From assembly GCA_020722815.1 (NCBI GenBank), contig DYKB01000014.1, forward strand, positions 46,561-110,560: a stretch of DNA of 64,000 nt, in the 5' to 3' direction. A program made the translations under genes and the position numbers. The DNA is from Caldithrix sp. Its GTDB lineage: Bacteria > Zhuqueibacterota > Zhuqueibacteria > Thermofontimicrobiales > Sulfurfontimicrobiaceae. Positions 24,748 to 34,483 of this stretch are shown here, piece by piece (the stretch's first letter is position 1; each line of letters starts with the position of its first letter). A model generated the notes under the pieces. That model worked only from the letters and a program-made list of their open reading frames with translations, was not told the origin of the DNA and ran no database searches.

Positions 24748-26883
24748 TTAGGGGGTATTGATTTTATTGGGACCTTCAATAAGCCGTTGTCGCGCCAATT
24801 GGGTGGCAGTTCTCAGTTTCAGGTCCAATTCTGTGTTTTGTAACGCTTTTTCAAATGATTCCAGAATAATTTTTCGCTTTTCATAAAATGCAAACCATCC
24901 CATTACTTCAGCCGCGGCGGCACGCACGGCCACACTTTTATCATTTTCATAAAGAAAGAGCAAAATCGGCAGGGCAATTAAATGCCGATTGGCGCGAAAA
25001 AGTTGAATATGTTTTATTTTTTCTTCTTCGGTCCCTGTTGTCAGTGGTGGGAAAATTTCATTGGGTAGCCATTGGGTCATCGTAAACAAATTGGCGCGTG
25101 CCTGTTGCAGAAATTTTCCATCATCAAAATTGGTTAATTCCGATAAAATCCATTTTAGCGCAGTCCGCGCCTCCTGGGTTCCGATAAGTTTTAGAGAAGT
25201 CAGGGCATTAAAAAGCACTCTTTCGGACGGATCCTGAACGGCAACCCGTGCCAGATGCTGTACAAAACTATTACTGCCAATTTCTCCCATCCAGATGACA
25301 CAGTTGCGACGAATGAGTTCATAACTATCATTCAAACCATCTGGCAAGCGAGTTTGAAACGCTGTATCTCTTTTTTCTGCCAGCAGGAACCAGCTTTTTA
25401 AGCGTACGATGTTCGCTGGATCTTTAAGACCCGCCTGTAAAAACTCGTCAAAATCATCAACCCTTAATTGATGAAGGGCATCAAGCGCAGAGGCTCTCAA
25501 GTATGGCCAGGGGCTTTCTTTGATAATTTTTTTGAGGTATCCGGGATTACATTCGATTATTGGTGTTTTCTCAAAGGGCGGGCTACACGCTTCATCTTTA
25601 TGAAGCGTATTGGCAAAGCGAAATGTCGGATCGCCAAACAGATGTGACTCAAGGTATCTTTCAACCTGATGCCACTGGCCAACCCGGGCACCAAACGCCA
25701 GGGACCCTAAATTTTCAACGAGCGAAATATCCTGTCGGACATTTACCGAATTTGCCATGACCACAACGACTTCGCCAGGACTGAATAAATAGGCATACGC
25801 CATATTCCGGGGGGATTGAAAAGCCCCATTGTAACAAACATCGAGGAGGACGACCTCACAATTTATAGTGCGCTTTCCAATTTCATTCATCGTAATGGTC
25901 GTTTCATCGGTATTTTCAGGTACGGATTGGTTTTGTCGTGCAGAATTTTCCTCGGCTATGATTGGGATTGATTCTTTTTCTAAAATATATTGGTTTTCTT
26001 CATTCCCATGGGCATGCATCAGAAATAAATCGCCGGCCGAAATACTTAAATATCGAAAAAGTTGCTGTTTTAAATTTGGCAGACTTCGATAATCTATTGA
26101 CTGGAGTCGGGAATTTGTCAGATTTTGGAGATTAAAAATTTCACGCAAGGTGACCATTTCATCCAGAAAAGCCGTGTGCGAACCACTCATATAATTGAAG
26201 CCGGTAAAGGCGAGTATATTATCAAGTACATCCCGGGGTGCACTCTTAATACGTACAATTTTTTTAAAATAATTAATTAATATTTTATAGTTCCTGTCAG
26301 GATCCGGTGGTATTTGAATGCGGGCGCTGTAAATTTCTTTTTCCAGTTTTTGGACACTATCGGGGCTTAATCGATAGTAGTGGAGCAATCGATTGGCCGA
26401 ATCCTGTTGAACAAAGTCACATTTTAAATCCAAATCATCATAAAAGCGATCTGTCGGGACTGAAGTTTTGAACAAATCCTGATTGGTGGGATCCGTTCGA
26501 AAAGCGGATGTCAAATATTGTGCGTCCAGTAACATGACAATCGGTATCTCGCCAATCAGAACAATCCCTTCCAATTTGTGTTTTTTTTGCCTGTATAAGT
26601 CCTGAATGACTTCTTTCAGTTGTTCCGGATATGACCAATTTGCAATGAGAATGTAGGTGGCTAATCCATCATTTTCGATGGATTTGCGATATTTAAGGAG
26701 CCATGAACTGGTGTTTACAAAGGTCGTACTATCGACAAAAATTGCAAATGAACTTGCGCCAGCAATCGTCGGCGGTTCGGTGATAATCGGAATTTTGGGA
26801 AATTCCCTGCCAAATACCAGCGGAGATCTGATGATAGCAGGAAGCAAAAATAAAAATAGTATATAAGCTTTAAAATTATTCAT
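24748..26883 (-). CDS. Secreted C25-like (gingipain-type, caspase-fold) protein with HEAT repeats
   Basis: The 711-residue product has a signal peptide (residues 1-25) and a domain spanning about 45-425 that resembles peptidase family C25. It has a His-Gly pair in LFLMHAHGNEE (H290/H292), then VVLLDVCYNGAF with Cys350, spaced as the clan CD catalytic dyad, and a closing ESHLFGDPTFRF like the LxGDPxxRL end of C25 domains. Residues about 430-700 form helical HEAT-like repeats (for example ILLFLYENDKSVAVRAAAAEVMG). Whether it is an active protease is inferred. It is divergent from the VIT/VWA gene across a 403-nt gap. Confidence 0.75.
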   Translation of the reverse strand: MNNFKAYILFLFLLPAIIRSPLVFGREFPKIPIITEPPTIAGASSFAIFVDSTTFVNTSSWLLKYRKSIENDGLATYILIANWSYPEQLKEVIQDLYRQKKHKLEGIVLIGEIPIVMLLDAQYLTSAFRTDPTNQDLFKTSVPTDRFYDDLDLKCDFVQQDSANRLLHYYRLSPDSVQKLEKEIYSARIQIPPDPDRNYKILINYFKKIVRIKSAPRDVLDNILAFTGFNYMSGSHTAFLDEMVTLREIFNLQNLTNSRLQSIDYRSLPNLKQQLFRYLSISAGDLFLMHAHGNEENQYILEKESIPIIAEENSARQNQSVPENTDETTITMNEIGKRTINCEVVLLDVCYNGAFQSPRNMAYAYLFSPGEVVVVMANSVNVRQDISLVENLGSLAFGARVGQWHQVERYLESHLFGDPTFRFANTLHKDEACSPPFEKTPIIECNPGYLKKIIKESPWPYLRASALDALHQLRVDDFDEFLQAGLKDPANIVRLKSWFLLAEKRDTAFQTRLPDGLNDSYELIRRNCVIWMGEIGSNSFVQHLARVAVQDPSERVLFNALTSLKLIGTQEARTALKWILSELTNFDDGKFLQQARANLFTMTQWLPNEIFPPLTTGTEEEKIKHIQLFRANRHLIALPILLFLYENDKSVAVRAAAAEVMGWFAFYEKRKIILESFEKALQNTELDLKLRTATQLARQRLIEGPNKINTP

Positions 26884-27175
26884 TTTGATAATGCAAAATT
26901 TAAAAAGTAAAACTTTCTTCTGCTTAATGACACGCCATGCCGTGAGTACATAAGTGAACTTACAAATTCACATTTAAAGCTGGAATTTTTCAAAATTTGC
27001 AATATTTGTACCAGTAAGATGCTCCTGTATTAAAAATCTATTGGATTTGCTACTTCTTTTTTCGACCTTTGGTAACCGACTTTTTTAAAAATTATTAGAA
27101 AAATTATAGCTTTTTGGGATATTTTATAAATATTCAACTTTGAATATATTTCGAATTGGTTGATTCATTTTGTTG

Positions 27176-27204
27176 TTGACTTTTAATTTATGAATGCTTA
27201 AATT
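27176..27204 (+). promoter_or_regulatory. Predicted promoter of the VIT/VWA gene
   Basis: TTGACT (27176-27181) and TAAATT (27199-27204) are 17 nt apart, about 80 nt upstream of the ATG at 27287. It is the only recognisable signal in the 26884-27286 divergent gap. Confidence 0.5.
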
Positions 27205-27286
27205 ATTTTTAGTAATTGTTTTTATATGTATCCTAAAATGATGTTGATTGAGGCATCCTTTCGCTTCTATCTTAAGGAGGAAAAAG

Positions 27287-29359
27287 ATGTTACGGTTGGT
27301 CCGGATTATTTTTTTTGTCATCGCAATTCTGATGTTGAGGAGTCCTCAGCTTCATGCTATTGGTAAGCTTTATGGTCGCATCCCCTGGCTGGAAAATAGC
27401 CCGATTTACAACCTGGATATTAAAAATTTTCATATAAAAACGACGATAATTGATCAACTTGTTACCACAACGGTTGTTCAGGAATTTACGAATGATAGCT
27501 GGCGTCTTCTGGAAGGTGTTTTTGTCTATGAGCTGCCTGAGGATGCCAAAATTACATCCCTGGCGATCTGGAAACGTGGTGAAAAAATAGAATATAGCCT
27601 GAAAACCATCGAAGAAGCCACCGAGGTTTATGAGGAAATCGTCACCCGAAAAGATGATGTATTGTTTCCAGAGAATGAAAAAGCCAATATTTTTCGCTTA
27701 CGGCTTTTTCCAGTGGATGCACAAGCTGATTGCAAAATTGAATTTTCCTATTTTCACCAACTTTTAAGTTCTGCCAGCAACCCGGTATATGTTTTTCCGA
27801 TGGATATTGCCGGTTATACGGAAACGTTAATCCAGGAAGGCTCTCTGGAGATTAACCTGAGTTCCCAGTTTCGACTATATGATATCGATGCGCCGCTTGC
27901 GCAGGAAATAAACCAACAAGCTGTCAATAATTGGCAGATTCTGTATCAGAGCCAAAATGTCATTCTGGCGGAAAATTTTGTATTAAATTATAAAATCGAT
28001 CGGCAGGGAGATTTCCTTAACCTATTGACCCATACCCCCTCGCCGGAAGAGCAGGAAGATAATTACTATGCCCTCTGGATAACTGCACCGAATTCATTTT
28101 TTATTGATACGATCACTGTTAAAGAAATTGCGTTTGTCGTCGATCATTCGGCCACGATGCGGGGGGCTCGGCTGAATCAGTTAAAAGACGCGCTGAAATT
28201 TTATATCGATGCGCTGGATTCCACCAGCCGGTTTAATATCATTGCTTTTAGTACGGATGCCAAACGTTTTCGTTCGACATTTGTGACGGCCAAAGCGAAA
28301 ATGAAACAGGCAGCGAAAGATTTTATCACCCAGCTTTCGGCGGATGCACTCCGCAATATTGAAGCTGGATTAACTAATGCGCTGGACTTGAAATATACGG
28401 ACTGGACCCGGCGCGCGATAATCTTTTTCACCGATGGAAAGCCCAATTTTGGCATTCAAGAACCAGCGGCAATTTTACAACGTGTGGCTGAAAAAAATAG
28501 TGCCGATGTGAGTATTTTTCCTGTTGGCATTGGTAATGAGGTGGATATTTCCTTCTTGAGAAGCCTGGCACTTCAGAACAAGGGATTTTCATATATTTTC
28601 GCTGATGATGACCAACTATTCACAAAACTCCAGACACTCTATCCTCAGGTTCAGGTGCCGGCATTGACCAATCTATCGCTTGATTATGGTACAATTCAGA
28701 CGCTGGATATTTTTCCGCGTCAGGTGAATAATATGGTTTCAGATGTTCAGCAGCCGATTTTGGGGCGTTATATTGGTGAAGCTTCGGTTAATCTGAAATT
28801 AACCGGTTCAGTCAATCAAAAGCCGGTTTTACTCACACAAACAGCGGATTTTGTATCGAATAATAATTTTTTAATTGCACAACTCTGGGCAGCTAGTAAA
28901 ATTGATTACTATAATAATTTGATTGAGCAATTTGGGAGTGTCCCGGACCTGGTTGACGCCATCGTAAACTTCAGTGAGCAGTATCGTATTCTAACCCCGT
29001 ATACCGCTTTCTTTTTAATTAAGCCGGGCGCCGGAATTCCTTCGGATGTTCCTGAAGAAAATGTGATATCAATCCCCCGGACCTGTCAATTATCACAAAA
29101 TTTCCCCAATCCATTTAATCCGCATACGACCATTGGTTATTCAATAGCCGGTCAAAAACGTCATGTTAAATTATTAATTTATGACACGCAGGGGAAAATA
29201 GTCACGACGCTGGTTAATGAGGAACAAGCCCCTGGTGAATATCAAATGACCTGGTCCGGGAATAATTTAGCTGGTCTTCCGGTGCAATCGGGACTCTATT
29301 TTTATCGGTTGGAAGTTGATGGTTTTACACTTCATAAGAAAATGATTTTATTGAAATAA
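27287..29359 (+). CDS. Secreted VIT + von Willebrand A protein with C-terminal sorting domain
   Basis: The 690-residue protein has a signal peptide ending LHA, a VIT domain (about residues 35-170, including the IKTTIIDQLVTTTVVQEF strand pair), a VWA domain (about 280-455) and a C-terminal FlgD-like beta domain. The last part holds FPNPFNPHTTIGY and ends YFYRLEVDGFTLHKKMILLK, the style used for type IX secretion sorting. The MIDAS motif is DHSAT (D286), a conservative variant of DxSxS. The start is the ATG at 27287 with AAGGAGG six bases upstream. The inter-alpha-trypsin-like layout suggests an adhesive or matrix-binding surface protein. Confidence 0.85.
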   Translation: MLRLVRIIFFVIAILMLRSPQLHAIGKLYGRIPWLENSPIYNLDIKNFHIKTTIIDQLVTTTVVQEFTNDSWRLLEGVFVYELPEDAKITSLAIWKRGEKIEYSLKTIEEATEVYEEIVTRKDDVLFPENEKANIFRLRLFPVDAQADCKIEFSYFHQLLSSASNPVYVFPMDIAGYTETLIQEGSLEINLSSQFRLYDIDAPLAQEINQQAVNNWQILYQSQNVILAENFVLNYKIDRQGDFLNLLTHTPSPEEQEDNYYALWITAPNSFFIDTITVKEIAFVVDHSATMRGARLNQLKDALKFYIDALDSTSRFNIIAFSTDAKRFRSTFVTAKAKMKQAAKDFITQLSADALRNIEAGLTNALDLKYTDWTRRAIIFFTDGKPNFGIQEPAAILQRVAEKNSADVSIFPVGIGNEVDISFLRSLALQNKGFSYIFADDDQLFTKLQTLYPQVQVPALTNLSLDYGTIQTLDIFPRQVNNMVSDVQQPILGRYIGEASVNLKLTGSVNQKPVLLTQTADFVSNNNFLIAQLWAASKIDYYNNLIEQFGSVPDLVDAIVNFSEQYRILTPYTAFFLIKPGAGIPSDVPEENVISIPRTCQLSQNFPNPFNPHTTIGYSIAGQKRHVKLLIYDTQGKIVTTLVNEEQAPGEYQMTWSGNNLAGLPVQSGLYFYRLEVDGFTLHKKMILLK

Positions 29360-29409
29360 ACTGTTGTTAAATTGTCATCAATTAATATGAATTGTAACAG
29401 GTTCATCCC

Positions 29410-30168
29410 ATGAATTCGAAAGATCTCAATTTAATTATCGATGGATGGGAATTTAATCCACGGGAAATTTCCGTCCGAAAAATTTATGGTGACGATGGTC
29501 GTTTGAAACTTCAACTCCGTCTTGATCTGGGCGTATTACAGATGGAACCCAATGGTCGTCCGGATGGGACCCGGCCTTTTGGTTATGAATCCTTATTGGA
29601 ATATTATAAAAACCTTCTGAAGGATTATATCCAGGAACATCATACTGACGAAGGATTTATACTTGATAGTAATGATTGTGCCGCTTTACAACGCGAAGCG
29701 ATGCAATATTATCACCGTTATTTAACAAATTTTCAACTGAAAGAATATGTTCATGTACAACGCGATACGAATCGAAATTTAGAGGTTATGGACCTGGTAA
29801 AACGGTATGCCAGCAATCGAAATGACATTAATCTATTAGAACAGTATCGACCCTATCTCATCATGATGTTTACCCGGGCAACTGCCAACATACATCTAAC
29901 GGAAAAAAATTATAATCAGGCCCTGGCCGATATTTTAGAGGGAATTCAAAAAATTGAAGATTTCTTTTTTGAGTATGATCAGGGGCAGCAACTGGAATAT
30001 TCTCCTGAACTTAAATTTTTACGAGTCTGGCTACGGGAAGTTGAAGCCGAACGCCCGTTAACGCTTACCGAACAGCTTGAAAAGGAGATGGAACGGGCAA
30101 TTGCGTATGAAGAATATGAACAGGCGGCGTTAATTCGTGATAAATTAAACGATATATTAGGAAAATAA
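29410..30168 (+). CDS. UVR-motif (UvrB/UvrC domain) protein of unknown function
   Basis: This 252-residue protein has an N-terminal region of strands (LIIDGWEFNPREISVRKI ... LKLQLRLDLGVLQM), a helical TPR-like middle part and a C-terminal coiled UVR motif LEKEMERAIAYEEYEQAAL followed by IRDKLNDIL. In UvrB and UvrC this motif mediates mutual binding. In stand-alone proteins (McsA type) it mediates other contacts. No catalytic motif is present. It is followed after 3 nt by the glycosidase gene and is probably co-transcribed with the VIT/VWA gene 50 nt upstream. Confidence 0.8.
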   Translation: MNSKDLNLIIDGWEFNPREISVRKIYGDDGRLKLQLRLDLGVLQMEPNGRPDGTRPFGYESLLEYYKNLLKDYIQEHHTDEGFILDSNDCAALQREAMQYYHRYLTNFQLKEYVHVQRDTNRNLEVMDLVKRYASNRNDINLLEQYRPYLIMMFTRATANIHLTEKNYNQALADILEGIQKIEDFFFEYDQGQQLEYSPELKFLRVWLREVEAERPLTLTEQLEKEMERAIAYEEYEQAALIRDKLNDILGK

Positions 30169-30171
30169 TGC

Positions 30172-31350
30172 ATGTCCATTCTTAAGCAGCGCACGATAAA
30201 ATATCGACATCTGATTGTTATTCTCGTTATTACGGTTTCTTCCGCTGTATTTTCTGCTCCATCAAAACAGACCAGGCAGATAGTTCCGGGTGTGATTCAC
30301 TCAATTATTTCAGATCCTGATTTTCCCCGGTCAATTCAAGTGCTGGAAATCGATTTATCCCGGGAAGATATTCAACTCACAACAATGAAGGCTCGCAATT
30401 TATTGAATGGCAACGAGCGAACCAGTGAGCAGGTCAAACGCTTCAGCCATCCAGAACTGAAAGTTGTCGCAGCTATAAATGCAGATTTTTATGGGGTCGG
30501 GGGTGTTCCGGTCGGCCTTCAAATTATTAATGGTATTCCGGTAAAAAGTCCTTCGCATCATTCAATTTTTGCCCTTACCATGAATAAGAAACCCGTAATT
30601 GAAAAAGTCAGTTTTTCAGGCGATTTAATTCTTTCACAAAATCAACATATTAAAATTGATGGTATCAATCGGGCGCGTTATACGGATGAAGTCATTCTTT
30701 ATAATTCATTCTTTGGAAGTTCCACCAATACGAATATATGGGGAATCGAATTAACTTTTCAATTTATTGAACCATTTTCTTCAATGCATCAGATTCGCGC
30801 TTTTTTGCAGGATAAAAGATTTGGAGAAGGAAATCGAGCAATTCCTGCGCACAATGGCTGTGTTCTTTCTGTTCATGGCACACCGGCAACACAATTACAA
30901 CGGTTGATTTCTGTCGGCGATACGGTTTCTATTTCTTTAGAATTTCCACCAGTTCAGGATGAACTGATTATGGCGGTGGGGGGAATTCCCCGAATTATCC
31001 GCGATGGAAGAATTTCTATTGAAACCGCTCAGGAAGGAATTCAGGAGAGCTTTGCGACAACACGACACCCGCGTACAGCGATTGGATATTCGCAGGATGA
31101 GCAAAAGTTATTTCTGATTACGGTTGATGGACGGCAACCCGATCATAGTCTGGGGATGAGTTTGCAGGAATTAGCTCAATTCATGCTGGAACTTGGTTGT
31201 TATCAGGCTTTAAATCTCGATGGTGGCGGCTCGACCACAATGGTCATTGGGGATCAGGTCTCAAATCGACCCTCAGATGGTACTGGTGAAAGAGCTGTGG
31301 CAAATTCGATTTTGGTTCTTCGTCGTATTAAATCCAAAAGCAAAAAATGA
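30172..31350 (+). CDS. Secreted phosphodiester glycosidase (NAGPA domain) family protein
   Basis: The 392-residue product has a signal peptide (hydrophobic about 14-30, ending VFSAPS) and a PF09992 phosphodiester glycosidase domain over most of its length. Hallmarks are AAINADFYGVGGVPVGL, RHPRTAIGYSQDEQ, LITVDGRQPDHS and the C-terminal ALNLDGGGSTTMV with GERAVANSILV. The family includes the mammalian enzyme that uncovers mannose-6-phosphate and bacterial exopolysaccharide proteins. The substrate here is unknown. A strong terminator follows at 31459-31490. Confidence 0.9.
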   Translation: MSILKQRTIKYRHLIVILVITVSSAVFSAPSKQTRQIVPGVIHSIISDPDFPRSIQVLEIDLSREDIQLTTMKARNLLNGNERTSEQVKRFSHPELKVVAAINADFYGVGGVPVGLQIINGIPVKSPSHHSIFALTMNKKPVIEKVSFSGDLILSQNQHIKIDGINRARYTDEVILYNSFFGSSTNTNIWGIELTFQFIEPFSSMHQIRAFLQDKRFGEGNRAIPAHNGCVLSVHGTPATQLQRLISVGDTVSISLEFPPVQDELIMAVGGIPRIIRDGRISIETAQEGIQESFATTRHPRTAIGYSQDEQKLFLITVDGRQPDHSLGMSLQELAQFMLELGCYQALNLDGGGSTTMVIGDQVSNRPSDGTGERAVANSILVLRRIKSKSKK

Positions 31351-31458
31351 ACATCACGTTTGGTAATATTGGCCAGTGAATAATGAGTGTCTGTTCACAG
31401 CGGCCTTTGAGTGGTCATTTTCGGACCGAATCTAATTGATGTTATCGCATAAAAACAG

Positions 31459-31490
31459 AAAACCCCGGCGGTATATTGCCGGGGTTTTTT
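31459..31490 (+). terminator. Intrinsic terminator between convergent genes
   Basis: AAAACCCCGGC and GCCGGGGTTTT form an 11-bp GC-rich stem with an 8-nt loop, then TT. The A run on the left lets it serve both the glycosidase gene and the converging DedA gene. Confidence 0.9.
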
Positions 31491-31557
31491 GAATACTTTT
31501 AAAAAATTAATATTTTATTTTTGGCTTCTTAAAATGATTTACGCGCTTGTTCATAAA

Positions 31558-32118
31558 TTATGCGCGTGCAAAAAGACGGCGAATAAAGAGTACCAACGGG
31601 ATTAAGGCGATAAATCCAATAAAAATCATATTCTGATATTTCTGAACATCTTCCACGATAAAGGAAATACTTCTACCAAAGAAATAGGCCATAACGCCCC
31701 ATAAAATTGCCCAGAGGGTACATCCAACCAGGGAAACAATCAAAAAACGAAAAATACCCATTCGTGTCATCCCGCAAAAAACGCCTGTTGGTAAACGAAG
31801 ACCATAGAAAAATTTGGTCATCAAAATACTGACTATGCCGAAGCGGCGAAAAAAATTCTGTACACGTGGTAAATATTTTCTCATCGTCGGAATTCGCTGA
31901 AGCAGATAATCAACTTTCCAGGTGCCAAGAAAATAGGCAAATAAATCCGCTGCAAAAGCACCAAATGCGGCGGCCGTTACTACCCATTCAAATCGCATTT
32001 CGCCCTGTGTTGCTAAAATACTGGCAAAAATTAATATTAATTCTCCTTCAAAAAATATTCCGATGATAATCGCTAAATAACGATATTGACTTAAAAACAA
32101 TTCTAGCGAACTTTCCAT
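31558..32118 (-). CDS. DedA-family membrane protein
   Basis: The 186-residue protein has four to five hydrophobic helices with the DedA/VTT signatures: an acidic GIFFEGELILIFAS segment near the N-terminus and the arginine-containing FFYGLRLPTGVFCGMTRM re-entrant loop. DedA proteins act in flipping of lipid carriers such as undecaprenyl phosphate or phospholipids and in proton-motive-force maintenance. I prefer the ATG at 32118, with GGAG upstream. A GTG two codons earlier is possible. It is monocistronic. Confidence 0.88.
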   Translation of the reverse strand: MESSLELFLSQYRYLAIIIGIFFEGELILIFASILATQGEMRFEWVVTAAAFGAFAADLFAYFLGTWKVDYLLQRIPTMRKYLPRVQNFFRRFGIVSILMTKFFYGLRLPTGVFCGMTRMGIFRFLIVSLVGCTLWAILWGVMAYFFGRSISFIVEDVQKYQNMIFIGFIALIPLVLFIRRLFARA

Positions 32119-32369
32119 ATACACATCTCCATCTCAATAATTAAAACAATTCTAGTCGCCGGTTGTTCGACGTCTCAGATTGATGCCAGACAGTTTTTTA
32201 AATGAGAGATGGTGGTCCTCCATATAATTTTCAATGAATCCTGATACTTTAATATGTTAATCATTTATCGGCTAATATCATTAAAATATCAATAACGAAA
32301 CGTGTTGCCTATCAATTTTCTGATAATATTAATTAAAAATTCTGCTGCGTAATGAAATCATTCTGTTCA

Positions 32370-33740
32370 TTAATTATTTAATTTTTGATTAAGACTTTTC
32401 GCAAGTTGACTTAACCGTTCGTAACTTTGATATTCTCTTTCTGTTCTGTGGAGCGGGTGGATGGAATTATTCGTTAAAAGTGGATCAACATCTGGTGGAA
32501 ATTGGTAATGTTGAACCACTTTCTCCCAATCCCGTGTTCCAGGGATCGGCGAGTAAGAAGAAAGTCGAATTTTCACCCCCAACTGGTGTACAAAATTAAT
32601 GCTCTCTTCCACCTCTAGAAAGGCCTGGAAGGGTAACCCCATTAAAATATAGACATCCAGATCCGGGGCGGCAAATCCCGCATCGGTTAAAATTTCAACT
32701 GCCTGGATAAGATCATCATTCGTAACTTTGTTCCCCATTTCACGTTGTCGTTGGGGATTTGAACTTTCAAAGCTTAAACGAACTGTTTTAAATCCGGTTT
32801 GCCATAATAAACTGGCAATTTCGCGTGTTATTTTACCGGGTTGAATCCCATTCGGTAAATGAAAATTGGCATCAAACTGATTGGTCTGAATTAATTTCAG
32901 CAACTGTAAAAAATGTTTTTCTGCATTAATTAATAGTGCATCATCCCAGAACACAAAATTACGTATTTGAAATTTATCATAATAATAGCGCATCTCGTTC
33001 ATGACTTTCAGCGGATTCCGTTGTTCGAAAACTGGCGCCAGCAAATGGGAAGCACAAAAGGAACAACGATATGGACACCCGCGCGAAGTCAGGATGGGTA
33101 CGGCTGCCAGATGTTCATAAAGCTCATACATGGGATAAGGAAAATCATCCAGACGCTGCGGAAACTGACTCAAATCAGGTGAATTGCCGGTCAGTTCCGA
33201 AACCAGTTTAAGCGCAGCCATTTCTCCTGGTCCCGATACCACGTAATCTGCCCCTGAATATTTTCGGGCATGCGACCCACATAAAGAAGCATAAATCCCG
33301 CCAAGAATCACAGGAACTGTTGGCCAGGCCGATTTTAGCAGGTGAATCGCATGAAAAACGCCGGGGTACCAATAAGTCATCCCGGAAGTCACCAAAATAA
33401 CATCCGGTGGTGTTACTTTTTTTAATTCGTCTTTAAATATTGGCTCTGGTAAACCATAACGACCATAATAGCGATGAATTTTACCCAGAATTTCAGGTTT
33501 TGGAATTATTTCGCGGAAGAATTTACCCACCCCATACGGTTTATTCTTCGGCAAAGATTCGGGCGGAATCTTTTTGAGTGCCGGATGAAAGCGATCTAAA
33601 CAATCGATCAGTTCAATATGATAGCCATATTGATTTAAGATGCTCCCAACACTTAATAATCCAACTGGTTTTAACCAAAAATCAAAAGCTGCAAAATCGT
33701 ATATCCAGGGATTAATTAGTAAAACATGGTTATTTATCAT
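32370..33740 (-). CDS. B12-binding-domain radical SAM protein
   Basis: The 456-residue protein has an N-terminal cobalamin-binding-like Rossmann domain (LLINPWIYDFAAFDFW ... GLLSVGSILNQYGY, then ILGGIYASLCGSHARKYSGADYVVSG) and a radical SAM core with RGCPYRCSFC (Cys222, 226, 229). The DxHxxG cobalamin motif is not visible, so B12 may not bind in the base-off form. Its reaction is unknown; such proteins are often methyltransferases or cyclases. I start at the ATG at 33740, since the frame's upstream TTG at 33770 adds ten residues not typical of the fold. Confidence 0.85.
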   Translation of the reverse strand: MINNHVLLINPWIYDFAAFDFWLKPVGLLSVGSILNQYGYHIELIDCLDRFHPALKKIPPESLPKNKPYGVGKFFREIIPKPEILGKIHRYYGRYGLPEPIFKDELKKVTPPDVILVTSGMTYWYPGVFHAIHLLKSAWPTVPVILGGIYASLCGSHARKYSGADYVVSGPGEMAALKLVSELTGNSPDLSQFPQRLDDFPYPMYELYEHLAAVPILTSRGCPYRCSFCASHLLAPVFEQRNPLKVMNEMRYYYDKFQIRNFVFWDDALLINAEKHFLQLLKLIQTNQFDANFHLPNGIQPGKITREIASLLWQTGFKTVRLSFESSNPQRQREMGNKVTNDDLIQAVEILTDAGFAAPDLDVYILMGLPFQAFLEVEESINFVHQLGVKIRLSSYSPIPGTRDWEKVVQHYQFPPDVDPLLTNNSIHPLHRTEREYQSYERLSQLAKSLNQKLNN

Positions 33741-33867
33741 GAAATTTTCATTGAAGAATATTTTCCCCAAGAAATACTCTTCTTGAATGCCCCTATAATA
33801 CCTGCATTAATGCCGATTTGCTGAAAAAATTTTAAAGACACGAATAATATTAACCAGATGAATGAAT

Positions 33868-34104
33868 TTAAGGTTCCATTTGAATATAGCGTTCAACATC
33901 GTCAACCGTCTGAAACAGACGATGACCCGGTGCTTCAGAAAGAATATCGACCACAGATCGTTTTGGACGTGTTATTGATGATAATTCAACCAATGGGAAA
34001 AGAATAATCACTTCAATCATCTCCTCCGCAGGTATTTGCGGAACAGTGAGTTCAATCTTCCCGCCCATATGGACTTTTGTGGTCATCTTCAATGCCGTTT
34101 GCAT
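33868..34104 (-). CDS. Orphan antitoxin-like small protein
   Basis: The 78-residue protein has an N-terminal beta-rich segment (KVHMGGKIELTVPQIP, VEVIILFP-like) and a C-terminal RSVVDILSEAPGHRLFQTVDD then VERYI. From memory this resembles antitoxins paired with PIN-domain (VapC-like) toxins, which continue about ten residues further (YIxEERxSWD); here the protein stops at YIQMEP. No toxin gene lies on either side. It is either an orphan or a truncated remnant, and the family match is moderate. Confidence 0.5.
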   Translation of the reverse strand: MQTALKMTTKVHMGGKIELTVPQIPAEEMIEVIILFPLVELSSITRPKRSVVDILSEAPGHRLFQTVDDVERYIQMEP

Positions 34105-34136
34105 ACAAATTCCTTGCTTGATAAGAAAATTATAAT

Positions 34137-34315
34137 AATTTTTTGTATCCGCTCAAAAAAGGAGGGGAATTTAAGATGCAAAGCGCATAGAGCATGGCGC
34201 ATAGCGAAAACCAATATTGCTATGCCCTCTGCTCCATGCGCTATGCTTAAAAATCAATTTATTTGAAAAACTAATTTTTAATCTACCAACACATTTTGAG
34301 CGGATACAATTTTTT
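34137..34315. mobile_element. MITE-like element, GTATCCGCTCAA ends, 8-bp target duplication (copy 2)
   Basis: The element (34145-34307) begins GTATCCGCTCAAAA and ends TTTTGAGCGGATAC, a perfect 14-bp inverted repeat. It is bordered by the 8-bp direct repeat AATTTTTT (34137-34144 and 34308-34315). The interior holds a different palindrome from copy 1: GCATAGAGCATGGCGCATAGC against GCTATGCCCTCTGCTCC / GCGCTATGC. No coding capacity. Confidence 0.85.
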
Positions 34316-34483
34316 GATACTGGACGGCAATTATGAACCCAGGTTCATAATAATTCTCGCCCACGATATGTGTTTATTCGTCTGCATTTGCTATACTCCA
34401 TCATCAAAATAATCATCTTCTTGCTTTCGGTCAAGTTCTTTTTCATGATATAACGATGCGTTTATGCTAAAAAGATTATTTTA

